Shown piece by piece: positions 24,401 through 37,500 of a DNA stretch of 64,000 bases. Location: positions 55,309,381 through 55,373,380 of the forward strand of contig JALJCS010000001.1 of assembly GCA_023055355.1 (NCBI GenBank), given 5' to 3'. The notes under the pieces are model-generated. The model ran no database searches. It was not told the origin of the DNA and saw only the letters and a program-made list of their open reading frames with translations. Every line of letters begins with the position of its first letter. Position 1 is the stretch's first letter. This stretch comes from Agelaius tricolor (lineage: Eukaryota > Chordata > Aves > Passeriformes > Icteridae). The position numbers and the translations under genes were made by a program.

Positions 24401-27192
24401 ATATTTGAATTACTATGTTATTTCTGGATCTGTATACAAAAATATTCTTATAATTAATTTTTAAACAAATTAAAGGGCAAATATTAAGTGTTAGAATATA
24501 CCTTTGAGTCTTGATATCATCAAGTCATTGGGGATATAAGACTAAAGTGAAGTAACAATGTGCTAAATTTAAACTATACCTAATTACAATGATTAACAAA
24601 GTCTCTAAAACTCTAGAGAATTTATTTAGAAGTGTATTTTTAAATTAACAAGAATTAGCTAGTTTAATAACCACATGAATCTGCTTAAAATAGTAATGTA
24701 TACTTTAAACACAAGCAGTGTATAATTTAAAGCAATTTAAAACCATTGGAAAAAAATCCTACCTAACACGATTCAAAAATCTGAAGGACTTTCAAAGCTT
24801 TTCTGCACTGTATATGGTGGTGTAAGTGATATCAGTTAGAAATGAACAGTCCAGTGGCACACTGCATTCTGTAGGTAAGACCTGACTAGGGTACCAAGTG
24901 ACAATCCAGTTGCCAGTCCTCCAAAATCCAGGCTGGCATCAAGTAACCTTTTATGGGAGTGGGTGAGTTCTGGGCTGAAGGAAGAATTTCACAGCCTTGA
25001 AGCAGTTTCCCTGGTGTGTGACTGAAGATGCTTGTACTGCATTGCACAAGAAAACTGTAGCTCCCTCTGGCCTTTTTACTTTCTTCCCTTCCTTTCAGGT
25101 AATCTATACCTGGTGTTTTTCACTCCATATGTATCTTCTCTCAGCAAGAATTCTGTAATCTGAACTATATCATTCTTACAGCTGTGCAAACTTTGGCAAT
25201 TCAGTCCCTGGCTTTGTCAAATCCAGTTATCAGCTTCAGAGAGTGAGCTCCACAATGTGATGTTTTTCTGTAAAGCTTCTCCTGAAGAAAGTTGTTCCTG
25301 CATGAATAGGAGTTTTCATTTTTTAGTTCATTTTTCTATGCTCATAGATGAAAATATGAAAAAATGTGATTTTTAGGTGCTGATAGGCTCAAAAGAATCT
25401 GAGAAAAGCAGAAGATGAAAGGGATTTCTAGAGACTTTATTTTAAGATTACACTATTTTAAAGCCATTCTCATAACCTTGGAAAGCACAATTTTTGAATA
25501 TTTGGCATTTGCATGACAAGAAACATCCAAATATACTGTCCTCCAGCTTTGCTGGCTGACACAGTTATCCTGCTCTGCCTTGCCATGATGGAGAGAAAGA
25601 TTTAAGTTTGTTTGGGGGTATGCCTACACACTTACATGACTGAAACTTGATCATGAGCCAACTCTTGACATACTTGCTAGAGCACTTCATCTACATTCAA
25701 GCCAAACAGTGTTCATTGGTGTGGCTACGGAATGGCAGATGGTGTGAGCTGGAAACTGCAAACAACACTTCAAGGTGTTAATGAAGAACAGCCTTAATCT
25801 CTCCGCAGCTGAGCTCGACTGCAGGAATGCTTCTGGTTTGCTTCAAGGCAAAGGCACATCCATAAACACAGCAGGGGCACTTCAAGCAAACCCTTTTGGT
25901 ATGCACTGAAGCTGTGAAGCTGTGAGGACAAGCTCTGGGTGGGTTGGTGCCTGAGCTGGCAGCGAGAGCATCCCCACAAGAGCCACAGGTTCCGTGGGAG
26001 AGCTGGGAGCTGACAGTGTGACTGCAGCCACGCTGCATCAGTCCTGCAGGAGAAGCCTTAAAATAACCTGGACCTCTTCAGCTTGCAGGAGCTGGGTTAG
26101 CCTCAGGTGCCTGTGACTGATTCAGGGAGCTGTTTGCTGTCAGTGTCCCAGAGAACAGAAGTTGTCCCAAAGTGCTGTTTTGCCCTGGTGTGAGCCACAT
26201 GGAGGGGAGCACTCGGCACCAGCGCCTCTCTCACCCAAGATGTCGCTGGATGGGTTGGATGTCGCTGCCTCCCGGTTGTGGGGCTGGTGTTTTCCTATAA
26301 ATGGGCACACTGGGACAAAGCAAATAAAAAGCCATTGCACAATCACTGAGAATCAGCTGGAACTGGCTAATAAATTGTATGCCAGCAGGACATAGCAGCT
26401 CCCTGTACTCTTCTCAAAGCAGTAACTCCTGGCTGGGCTTCCAGCAGCATGGAGGAAGCAAGCTGAAGCCCCAGTCAGTAACCCTACCCTGAAATGGAAT
26501 GGAAGCTCTTACACCTCTCTGGGTGTTTGTCAGGGCTGTAACACGCTGATGGCTTGTGGCAATTCTGAGACAAACCAAACCGCCAGGAGTTTTCTTCTCT
26601 CTCACAACTGAAGTCTCCTAATTTTTTAACTTTAATTTTAACTGAATACCTATGAGCTTCTGGTTCCTGACAGCAAACTCTGGAGCATGCAAAAATAGTC
26701 CGTAGCCCTTTACTATGTGGAATGGGGGGGTACAAAGTAGGGGTACTACTTTGAAAGGTCTCAGCATGCAGGCCTCTCCCATTCCGTTCCATTAACTGCA
26801 TTAACTGGCCAAGCTGTATCCTAATTTTTTTTTAACATCTTTTTACTTACTGTTCCTGAAGTTCATTGCTCTGATGACTAGAATGATTTTTTCTTGATTT
26901 GAAGCCTGCATTTTTATGATCAATTTATAATCGTGAGGCTTGTTTTCACAATAAAGATATTTTCTCTTTTTTTGGGTGTGCTCTTCTTGGAGGTGGTTAG
27001 AGAGACTCTATTCAATCTCTTTCCCAAATTTCCTTTTATAGGGTTAAGTCAACATCTGTTACCATCCTCTTGCTAACATCCTCTTGCTTTGCTGTTCTTT
27101 CCCTAGCTTGCTTCTCAGTGTCTTCCACTTTTTGATTTAATCTTGCTGGAACATGAATGATGAGACTTTATCCTACAAAGTTCTGTTTAGGA
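21421..27192. other. Intergenic, A/T-rich, no gene recognised
   Basis: About 5.8 kb of mostly A/T-rich sequence without recognisable genes. A 16-bp perfect palindrome (arm aacatcat) lies at 24270-24285. The stretch at 25.8-26.8 kb is GC-richer with overlapping open frames of up to 105 codons on both strands, which I regard as chance. Confidence 0.55.
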
Positions 27193-29267
27193 GACTGGTT
27201 GACAGAGTCTCTTGGAAGGCAGTTGTGAAGGGCAAAGGAATCCAGGAAGGCTGGACATTCCTAAAAAAAACCAAAGCATCTTAAAGGTGCAGGAGCTGGC
27301 CATCCCCACATCTCAAAAGATAAGCTGTCAGGAAACAAGATGGGCTTGGCTGAACAGAGAGCTTCAGCTGGCATTCAGGAGAAAATGAAAAGTCTATAAT
27401 CCTTAGAAGGGGCAGAGAAGTCCAGATCACTACAAGGATCTTGTGAGGTTATGTAGACAGAAAATTAGAAGGGCCCAAACCCCACCAGAACTTAATCTGG
27501 CTACAGCCACAAAAGACAACAAAAATGCTTCTTAAGGAGAATCTCCATATTTTTCTGAATGTGGGGTGAAATATAGTCACAAAGTATGAGGAAAAGGCTG
27601 AGGTACTTAATGGCTTTACCTCAGTCTTTAATAGAAAGACCAGTGGTTCTCAGGGTGCCCAGACTCCTGAGCTGCAAGACAGGGACAGAGAGTAGAATGA
27701 AGCCTCTTAATCCAAGGGAAAATTGTTACACCCCTTAGACAGACACAAGTCTATGGGCTGGACGGGATCCATTCAAGGATACTGAAAGTGTTGGCAGAAG
27801 TGCTCAGCAAGCCACTTCCCATCATTTATCACTAGTTCTGGTTTACCAGTGAGGTCCCAGATGGCTGGAAGTAGGCAAATGTGATGCCCAACCATGAGAA
27901 GGATTGAAAGGAGAATCCAGGGACCTAGAGGTTCGTCAGCCTGACCTTGGTCCTGGGGCAGGCAGGTCATGGACCAGGTCATCTTGAGTGCCTGTACATG
28001 TCATATGGCATGTACAGGACAACCAGGGGATTAGACTCAGACACTGTGGCTTTGTGAAAGGCAGGTCTTGCTTGACCAATTTTGTCTCTTTCCATGGCAA
28101 GATGGCCTGCCTAGTGGATGAGGAAAGGACTGTCCTCGTTGTCTACCTGGACTTTGACATCATTTCCCACAGCACTCTCCTGGAGAAACTGGCTGCTCCT
28201 GGCTTGGACAGGAGTTCCTGCACTGTTCACTGGGTTAAAAACTGGCTGGATGGCTGGGCCCAGAATGGTGGTGAATGGAGCTCATCCAGCTGGTGGCCAG
28301 TCACAAGTGGGATTCTCCAGGACTAAGTGCTGGAGCCAGTTCTGTTAAATATCCTTATTGATGTTCTGGAGGAGGGCATCAAGCACATCCTCAGTTTGTA
28401 CATGACGCCAGGCTTGGTGGGAATGTTGATTTTCTGGAAGGCAGGAAGGCTCTACAGAGGGATGCTCCCATAGGCTGGACCAGTTGGCTGAGCCAGTGAC
28501 ACAAGCCAAGTGCCAGGTCTTCCACTTGTGTCACAACAGCCCCAGGCAGGGCTACAGGCTGGGGAAGAGTGGCTAGAAAGTGCCCTGGCAGAAAAGGACC
28601 TGGGGGTGCTGGAAAACAGCAGCAGCTGAGCATGAGCCAGCTGCACCCAGGTGGCCAAGAAGGCCGATGGCATCCTGGCCTGGATCAGCAATGGTGTGGC
28701 CAGCAGGAGCAGGGCAGGGATTGTCCCCCTGTACTCAGCACTGGTGAAGCCTCACCTCAAATCCTGTGTTCGGTTTTGGGTCCCTCAATATAAGAAATAC
28801 ACTGAGGTGCTGGAGCATGTCCAGAGAAGGGCAGCAGAGCTGTTGAAGGGTCTGGAGCATGAGTCCTGTGAGGAGTGGCTAAGGGAGCTGGGGTTGTTTA
28901 GCCTGGAGAAAAGGAGGCCCAGAGGGGACCTCATCACTCTTTTCAACTCCTTGGAAGGAGATTGTAGCCAGGTCAGATGAGTCTCTGCTCCCAAGTAACA
29001 AGCGGCAGGACAAAAGGAAATGGCCTCAAGTTGTACCAGGGAAGGTTTAGATTAGATCTTAGGAAAATTTTCTTTATGAAAAGGGTTGTCAAGCACTGGA
29101 ACAAGCTTTCCAGTGAAGTGGTTGAGTCCTCATCCCTGGAGGTATTTAAAAGACATGTAGAACTGGTCCTTAGGGACGTGGTTTAGTGGTGGACTTGGCA
29201 GAACTGGGTTAATGGTTGGACTTGATGAACTTAAAGGTCTTTTTCCAACCTGAGTGATTTTATGATT
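27193..29267 (+). mobile_element. CR1 LINE, long degenerate copy with reverse-transcriptase remnant
   Basis: This copy of about 2.1 kb spans much of the CR1 second ORF and the 3' UTR in order: gaaggctggacattcct, gaggttatgtagacagaaaa, gaggaaaaggctgaggtact, gacaaccaggggatta, ctggctggatggctgggccc, gaaaaggacctgggggtgct, gtggccaagaaggccgatgg, ctggagaaaaggaggcccag and gtggtggacttggcag. Translation shows broken RT blocks: VVYLDF runs straight into a shortened SHS.LLEKL block, and the catalytic FADD position (28395-28406) reads FVHD. Frameshifts and internal stops split the ORF into pieces (27988-28326, 28651-28980, 28977-29186). The copy is inactive. Confidence 0.95.
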
Positions 29268-32200
29268 AAGACACTGATAACTTCACTTTCTCTGTTGGAG
29301 TTACCTTGCTTGATATGTCCTAAGGTCCTAGGATAGCATTTCCTTTTTTTTTTTTAAACGCAATGCACCAATGGCTCAGAAATATCTCATAACTAATAAA
29401 CGTACTTTTTTATTCTCACTTGTTTTGATGTCTCTAAAAAGTAATTGTAGAAACTTTACTTCATTGAACACCCAACTTCATGTTTGTACTACTAAATTTT
29501 ATCCCAATCTTGCAGCATCCCCTTTGGATGAAAGGTACCCACCATCTGTTTTGTCAATCTGCAGAATGAATGCATTTCCTCTGTGCACTCTGCTGTCTAA
29601 CAATTGTATTTTCTGCCTGGTCTTAGCCATGTACTGGTGACCATTTGCCTGCTTCCCCACATGCCCTTCACAGTTCTCACTTTGCAGTGGAAGTACTGTT
29701 TCCAATTGCTGCAGTACAGGAATTATGTCCCTGGTGAATTAGAAATGCATGAATAGCCACTAAAGGTGAACCTTACAACATGGAGCTTCTCTTAAAGATC
29801 CTAAAAATTGCTTGAAAATATCAGTCTACATTTAAATGCAATTATTCATATTTAGCTTTAATTAATGACTTAAATAATCTTATTTTAGGTCCAAGTAATG
29901 ATTTGCCATTACTTGTGGTTTCTATGCGACCTCAGCTGCTATTGATCACAAAGTCAGTAATTCTAGTCTGGTTCTGCCTTGTTGGGCCTGGAACTAAAAA
30001 TATTTTGACAACTTAATTAAAATTTATAGATTATGTAAACAAAATGCCTCTTACTTCCATACTCTTGTTATTCTATAAATGTCTCTGTGCTGATGGTAGA
30101 TCACTGCAGCATTAAATAAGCAGAAGATAATCTTCCTGTAGGTCATTTTGTTTCAGATCATTAAGTCCATTTTCTAGTCAGCTGCCTCTCCACAAATTCT
30201 AAAAACATTGGCTCAACCTACATTGGTGTTACTGCTCATTCATTTCAGTTATTCCAATCAAATGCCACAACATATAAAAAAATACCTCAGATAATCATTA
30301 TGGGACAGAGCTCCAGAGCACTGCCAAGGCTCTACACCTGTTGAAGACTACAGACTGCTATGATGCCAGCTATGGTCCCCCAATGACTTACTACTATTAA
30401 GTCCATGCTGGGAGGTTAACTGGATGAACTGTTAATTTTTTTTTAACTTTCTCTCATATTACATTTTGGCGTGCTTAAATCTGTCTCTTAAAAAAAATTG
30501 TAATGTGCCTCTTAGCAAAAACCAATGGGAATAGCTCTGTATAAACAATTACCACAATCAACAAGAACTTATTATTTTACCTGATCCCATCTTTTGTTTC
30601 CGAACTCTCCGTATCAAGAAACATCTCCATCACCATTATTCTCCATTAGCTCTGACAAAGACTGATCTGTTTTTAAAGACTTGTAGTTGCATTCTCTTGA
30701 TACCTCTGCTTTTAAAATTATCTCTTTTGCAAACGTCCACTTCTAAAATCTTGTGAAGTTCAATATTAGGCTCTTCAAAATGTTTAGATTTTTCAAGCGT
30801 ACGATTGTCAAAAGACACTATTTTTTCCAAGAAATGGGAAAAAATAATCAACTTCAGTTGTGAAGAGACAGTATTTTTTTCTAAAAAAAGACAATCACTA
30901 TAGCTATAGTCTGTCCCTCAGCTCCACAACAGACCACCCAATCCATGGAAAGTTATCCATCAGAATCAGTCAGCTGGGGAATGCAGCCTGTTCTGGATGC
31001 CAAGGATTTCCAGAGAGCAACACAGCCAAATTCATATAATTCTTGTTCACCAAAGGATTTAAACCAGAAATATTCTTCAAATTACTAAAATATCTTCTTA
31101 CTGTAACTATCAACAGCACTTCTGAAGAGATCTGGCATTATAGAAATCACGAAATACATTTGCAAGTTGTTTGAGACAGAGAAGATAGAGAAACTTCAGA
31201 GGATCTTTTGTTTCAGATCAGATTCAACTGCCAAGAATATTAAATTTAATATTAAAGATCCTTAATAATACCTTGAAGAAATACTCTGGTTCTTGTTTTG
31301 AACAAAAATTCATCACAAAGGAAAACTCTCTTACTGTAAGCAAAGCTTTCAGTAGCCATTGCAATAGAAGGTTTTTAAGATACACAAAAAAGAACAATCT
31401 ATTTCAATACCAAGACAACATTAAAAAAAACCAAATAAAATACTGTAAGTAACTTCGTATCTGTTAGGTTGGGCTCTTTGGCTCATATCACTAACAGAAA
31501 AATCTTGCTATCACGATTTCATTAGTAATACTGCTAAAATGAAGAGGTATGTATTTTTTTCTCTAATTGCAGAACATATTTCCTCAGTGATCCAAATACT
31601 TGTGAAAATGTATGTACTGCAGAGAACAAATGCATCTGACCAGAAGTAAATGTGTTCAATAAAATGGAGATAACTGAGTGAGAAGGCTTAATCAATTCAT
31701 AGAAAACTTCATGCCCACAGCTACTTTGATTATTGAGTTCTTACATTTGTTGGTGTAAGACTGTTAAAAGGCAATATTTGCCTAAATTATATACTTAGTA
31801 TATTTCTTGTTACAGTTACAGCCTAGGAAAATTGAGTCTGGTGCCTTTAAATACCATTTCTTTGGAGATTCCTAGGAATGTAGAGAACTTTCCAAATGTA
31901 AAGTTTTGGGGTTTTTTTTGCAAGTGCAGTGTTGCCAAATATTTTTTACCACTAAATAAATGCTATTTCAGCTGCATTTGAGCTGTAATAGTGGTAGCTA
32001 ATGGCCTATTCACTTAATCATAGTTATTCACTCCCTGGAAATGTCTCCGAATATAATAAATGTTTTGTTTTCATTGTGGACTCTTAAATTACAGGCATTA
32101 TATAACACCCATGATATATAGCCTATCTGTATGAATACAAACTGAACCAAAATCACTCCCCTAAAGTATTTCCAGTATTTGGAACTTCCAAAGAAAGAAA

Positions 32201-32655
32201 TATGCTGTTGTTACCCACAGAGCTACTAAAATAGCACTGAAAGCAGGGTAAGAAATGGTTTTAAAGAACATTCTGGTTTAACTAAAATGTGGCTATTTGT
32301 CATCCATTTGCAGCGGTCTGAAATAACTATTACAGAATATTTTTTAAACAAAGAAAATAAGAAACATAGTCAAATAGCTGAACCACAGAGATCCTTCCCT
32401 AAAGGAAAACCAGGCTGCAGATGCAGGATTTCAATCTGCCCTGTAGGAGACAATAACCATAAAGTCTTCACTCTGAGACCAATCCCCTCACTGTGTGATG
32501 TACCAATATAAGATGGATCTTGTTCACCTCTTTTTAAAAATATTTATATAGGTTGTAGAAGATCCTGCCAGTCTTAGCTCTGATTTGTTCACTGCTCAGG
32601 AGAGATTATATGTATTATACTGCATGTTGACAGCCTGTCCCAGGAGTAGTGTGAG

Positions 32656-32657
<2 letters not shown>
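29268..32657. other. Intergenic, A/T-rich, no gene recognised
   Basis: No gene, RNA or recognisable mobile element is seen in about 3.4 kb. The sequence is A/T-rich with short A and T runs (29345-29356, 30437-30445). Confidence 0.55.

Positions 32658-32724
<67 letters not shown>
32658..32724. repeat. (AT)n microsatellite
   Basis: An uninterrupted alternating A/T dinucleotide run of about 33 units is bordered by gagatac on the left and acacgat on the right. Perfect runs of this length are typically length-polymorphic and can extrude cruciforms. Confidence 0.97.
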
Positions 32725-32727
<3 letters not shown>

Positions 32728-34244
32728 GATTTAACAGCTGGTTCTATCTCATCGCTTTGTGGTTTGCATTATATTGGTGAGGCACAGAATCCCCTGTAGT
32801 TTCTTCAGGAAGTATTTTCCAGATGTATTTTAAAAAGTTGCAGAATATGTTTTAAAACAATATTCGGCTTCTGAGGTCAGGCTGTGCTTTTCAGCTACAA
32901 CTGGTTTGTAGAAAGAATTAGATTGTAGGTCATAAAAGTATGCCCCTGGTTACTTCAAGAAGCGAAGACAATCTTTGAAACAGTCTTCTGTTGGCTTCTC
33001 AGATGAAAGCACTCCTCCATGGAAGCATACAAAAACTCAGAAGACTTTCAAAATTAGAATATGGAGAAAGTTTGGTATTTAACACCTCTTTTATTTCTTC
33101 TGAAGAAAAACACACTCAAGTATTTGCTGAAGAAGTAATTTGGCAGGGTGTTCTAGTTTTAACTCTAGTTTTGTAGAACTTTTTAGAATTTAGTAATGGA
33201 AAGGAAATCAAACCAAAGTGATTATAAAATGAGAGATTTCATCATTCCTAGGAAGGAAAGAGCAGACCAGTGTTGAGAAGCACAGGGAATGCAGCCACAG
33301 CCAGCTTCAGAGACTAATCAAGGACACCCCCAGGCAAAGGCAATCCAGAGGGGGAAAGAGTTCAAAAGAGAGGACTAGTTTACAGAAGGGCAGCACTAAA
33401 GCACAGCAGCAAATTAACCCAGTGCACAGTAAATGAGCAGTGTGCCATACCAGGAGATAATTAATTATCTTAGAGCCCCGAAGGAGTAATTTAAGAGGTA
33501 TCAGTAAGTATACATGCTGGGAGAACTGCAAAGAATTCACCATGCAAACATGCAGGGAAAAGAAAGATAGAAAAATGTAAGAAAAATTCTGCAATAGTGT
33601 TAGAAAAGGAAATGCAGCATTGAACAACCTTGCTAGTTCAAAATAAACTTTGCCAGTGAGAATACTGCTGCCATCACCTGCAGCTCAGCAGAGATCAATT
33701 TAGCACCTGAACATTCCCTTTGGTGGCTGAAATGCCAGTGACCTCAGGTCATCATATGCTGTGACAGTAACAGGCAGAGAAAAGTATGACTCCATCCTAT
33801 TACATAACTTCTGCTTGTTATCAATCATTAAAAAAAAGGTCTCTCATGAGGTTTCTCAAAACAAGATAGTTGTAAATCTGATGCCTTTTATATTTGACAA
33901 TCTCACACTTTGGTGGTAAAGGAGATTAGTAGCATCTGATACAATATATTAAACTGGGTGAGGTTGCAAGCAGTTTATAAGATTGGACTAGAACTCACCA
34001 TAACTGCAGTAATTTGGATAAATGTTCTGAAATTACTGCATTAAATCCACAATGAGAAGGATAAATTAACACAAAAAGAGCTGAAGGGAGTTACAGTGGT
34101 CTATAAGAAAACCCAAAGTCAGGATGCTACCCACTTGCAGAAAAAGGGAGCCTGACATATAGGCAGAGTAATACTGTAAGCAAATCAAACAATTATTTTT
34201 TCACTATTACCAGAGGCAAGGCCTTGACTGCATTACTATATCCA
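32725..34244. other. Intergenic, no gene recognised
   Basis: About 1.5 kb without a recognised gene. A 106-codon minus-strand frame at 33307-33627 is rich in Leu, Phe and Ser but has no recognisable family features. Confidence 0.5.
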
Positions 34245-34530
34245 GCTCTGCCTACTGGGCTGTTGAAGCAAAGAGACAGCTGGAGGGAATCCAGGTAAAA
34301 GCCACAAAAAATTGATAACAGATGTAGAAGAATGGAAGGTTGAAAGAAATAGATTGTTTAGTCTAGAAAGAAGACATGATAACATATTTAAAATATGTAA
34401 AGGTTTGTTATGAGAAGAGGATGATAACTAATTGTTCTCCATGTTCATCATGCAGAAGACAAGACTTAGTATGCAGTTGTGGAGAAAAGCTTTCTAACAC
34501 GAGGCCAGTGAGCCAGGCAGCAGGTTATCT
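34245..34530 (+). mobile_element. Ancient CR1-type LINE fragment
   Basis: The order ctggagggaatccaggtaaa, gccaca, gttgaaagaaatagattg, tttagtctagaaagaaga, catgataacatatttaaaat, tgtaaaggtttgttatgaga and ctaattgttctcc follows old amniote CR1/L3-like elements around the [16 protein letters not shown] part. Divergence is far higher than in the other CR1 copies here, so this is a much older insertion. Confidence 0.65.
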
Positions 34531-37500
34531 ACAGGTATTGCATGTACTGGTGTCACAAGAAGCACTGGCAGTGGTGAGACAAACCCATGTGGAGGTGAGA
34601 GGTGTGCTTGGCTCTCCCTGAAAGCAGGCGAACAGTCCAGGTGATCCTGTGTGAGAACCTGTCCTGAGCCTCGTGCTCAGCCACAGAAACCAAGCACAGA
34701 TCAGAGCTTTCCATCACAGAGACTGAATACTATGATGCAAATGACTGCCATTTGTCTCAAGATGCTTGCCAGGAAGGATGGAGCCTGCAGGACAAGGGAC
34801 AAATCTCTCAAATCCATTTAGCTGGTTAATTCAATTGGCTGGAAGTAGCAGAGAGCACCCACTCAGTCACTACTGGATGCTCTTCTACGTGCTCATGCTC
34901 AGTCATACCTTTACCATACCCCACCTTTGTTTTCCATAGCCCTTTCCAGTGGTTTACAGGAGTATTATCACAGGAGTGGTTTATCCAGAGGATTTAGGTG
35001 TACACTGCTGTGAGGCCACTGGTGGAGTGAGGTTAGAATGAGCTGAACAAGTTCTAAAAGCAGTAGGCAGGGCTAAGGCTGCCTGCCTGGTGACCAAGGC
35101 TGTACCTAGACAAGGCAGATGGCATGCAGAGGAAAAGGGGTGACACACCAAGAGTTTAGCACACCATAGAGATTCCCACCATGGGGGCAGCTGGCAGCCA
35201 CCCATGCCAAATCTCTGCCAGGGAGGACAAGGCCACTGCATTGCAGGGCCAACCATCCCAGCCACCAACAGGACTGCTGTTCCCATCTGGTTGAGAAAAT
35301 AGGATCAGAAACCCCAGTATGACAGTGAGAGGGAAAGACAGATGGGAACATCTGGAGTGAGGTCAGTTTTGCTGCTTTTAGAAGAGTTGGAGTAGAGATT
35401 AGGGAGAAAGATTGTGAAAGGTCCTATCCCTCACAGAACGGCAAGCCTGAGTGTGCAGGCCCTTAAGTGACTTCACCTGTACACTACCGGATTCACAACA
35501 GGTCTCTTAGGTCTCTTACTTTTTATTTTCTTTTTTTTTGTTTGTTTTTGTTTGTTTGTTTTGTTAAGAAGCATTGAATTTAATAACTACTCTCCATTAC
35601 AATAATAAAATGGAGAGCAAGGAAAACACAGGCAAAGGTCTGTTCTTATGCTCAATCACATGTAAAGACTGGATAGTGTACTGTGTATGTTGGAAATTCC
35701 TTCTTACATGACAATACTGACCATAACTATTGTCCTGGCAAAATCAAAATCATTGACAAATGGGATTAAACATCTGCTGTCAATTACTCAGTTGTTCTTT
35801 CTACTTTCCTGCTAAGCCTTATGGCTTCCTGAAAAACTTCCTCAGGTAAAGGTCATGCTTCAACCATTTTTAATGATGATTCCCATGATTTTCCTGCTGC
35901 GATGTCAAAATTACTGCATATTACACTAGCTTTTAATTATAAATGTAGACAACTAATGAGACTGTACAATTTATAGACATCCAGATTTGAATTTTTAATG
36001 GTCTCTGTAAGGAAAAAAGAAGTAAAAGAAATAGTACAACACTGACACAGAAATGTTTGGAATGCAACATCCTGATTACTCCCTTTTTATTTTCCAAATG
36101 TACTGAGGGAGCATTTATATTTCATTGCCCAATGCCCTTTGAAATTAATTTAAATTTAATAGATATTTGCAGCTCTAACTGCTTCAGGAGGAGGGGAGGG
36201 GGTGGGAAGGAGCACTTTCCTCCTTTGATTCCGCAGCTTCTCCAGAGCTTCTGCAGACCATATTTGCATGGGTAAGGATGACTTATAAAGTAAAGTAAAT
36301 CTGAAGGTGACTTCTCTATCAGATGGTGTAACTAAGTGGGATATCATCAATTTTCAGAAAATCCTTGCTTTCCTTCATTTTATAAGATTAGCCTATTGGG
36401 CATCTACTTTGGTCTCACCGTGGGATGGCAGCACCACCTAAGTGCTATGTATGAATGTAGTAGATATTCCTTTTCTGCTATGCATTATGCCATCTTTAAA
36501 TTCCTGCATGCTCAACAATTATTACAGACATTTATGGCAGCATAGACTCTGAAGAAACTATGCCAAGTAGGGACTGAGGATACAGAAAATAACAATGAGC
36601 CTACATGGACAGAAGAGTTGTCTGTAACTTCCTAATTACATGAAAGCATCCTTGTCTTTGTTAAACAGTTCAGTCAAAATCTCCCTGAAAGCATACAGGT
36701 TAAAGGAAAAAGCATCACAAAACTTCCCATTACCAGCAGTAGCAGAAGGGCCCAAATCTGTTCCAAATCTGTTCTGTTAAGAAATCTAACACACACAAGC
36801 AAGAATGTTCCTCGGCTAATAGGTCACACTCAAAACAAGTAAAACAAAGAACTGAAAAAAAAAAGAGGCAAGCAAATTCTGTAATCATCCCTTTATCAAA
36901 AAAAACCAACCCCAAACTAAATGCTAAGACATAAAGCAATTTGTCCACTATCACATAAAGCCTACAGTAAGTCACATGAGATCTTTACTTTAGAGCAGTC
37001 AATCCAACTTTGATTATACTATAATTAACATAATGGATCATATTCCTATGAATTAGTCATGTATATAAGATAGGATTTTAACAGAGATAAAAATTCCTGA
37101 TTCCCCTGACTTTTCTGTAATTTTACCATTGATGAGTTTGTATGAGAGCTCCAGATCCTCTCCTACAAGTAATAAAGCAAGGACACGTCTCATCTGGAAC
37201 AAGAAATGCATAGCACGGAAACGAGAGCATGCTAGTCAAAATGCTCAGGTAATTAGATATGATAAGAAGGAGAAAAAGCTGCAATGAGAAATCAAGGTTT
37301 ATGGAAGTTAATATGATACTTTCCTCTGATCTCCACAAAACAAGCAGAAGAAAGAAGGAATTTACAGACAATTTGCAGGCATAATAGTTGTCACCATAAA
37401 ATTCCATATTTTGTGACTTGGTTTATTTTACAAGCATGGTAGCATGAGAGCTTGAAGGATAAAGCAGCACATTTTTACAACTGACCATGATTCCAAAAGA

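Noticed and set aside
28391..28994. Minus-strand open frames of 69-80 codons at 28.4-29.0 kb
   Set aside because: They are antisense to the CR1 reverse-transcriptase remnant.
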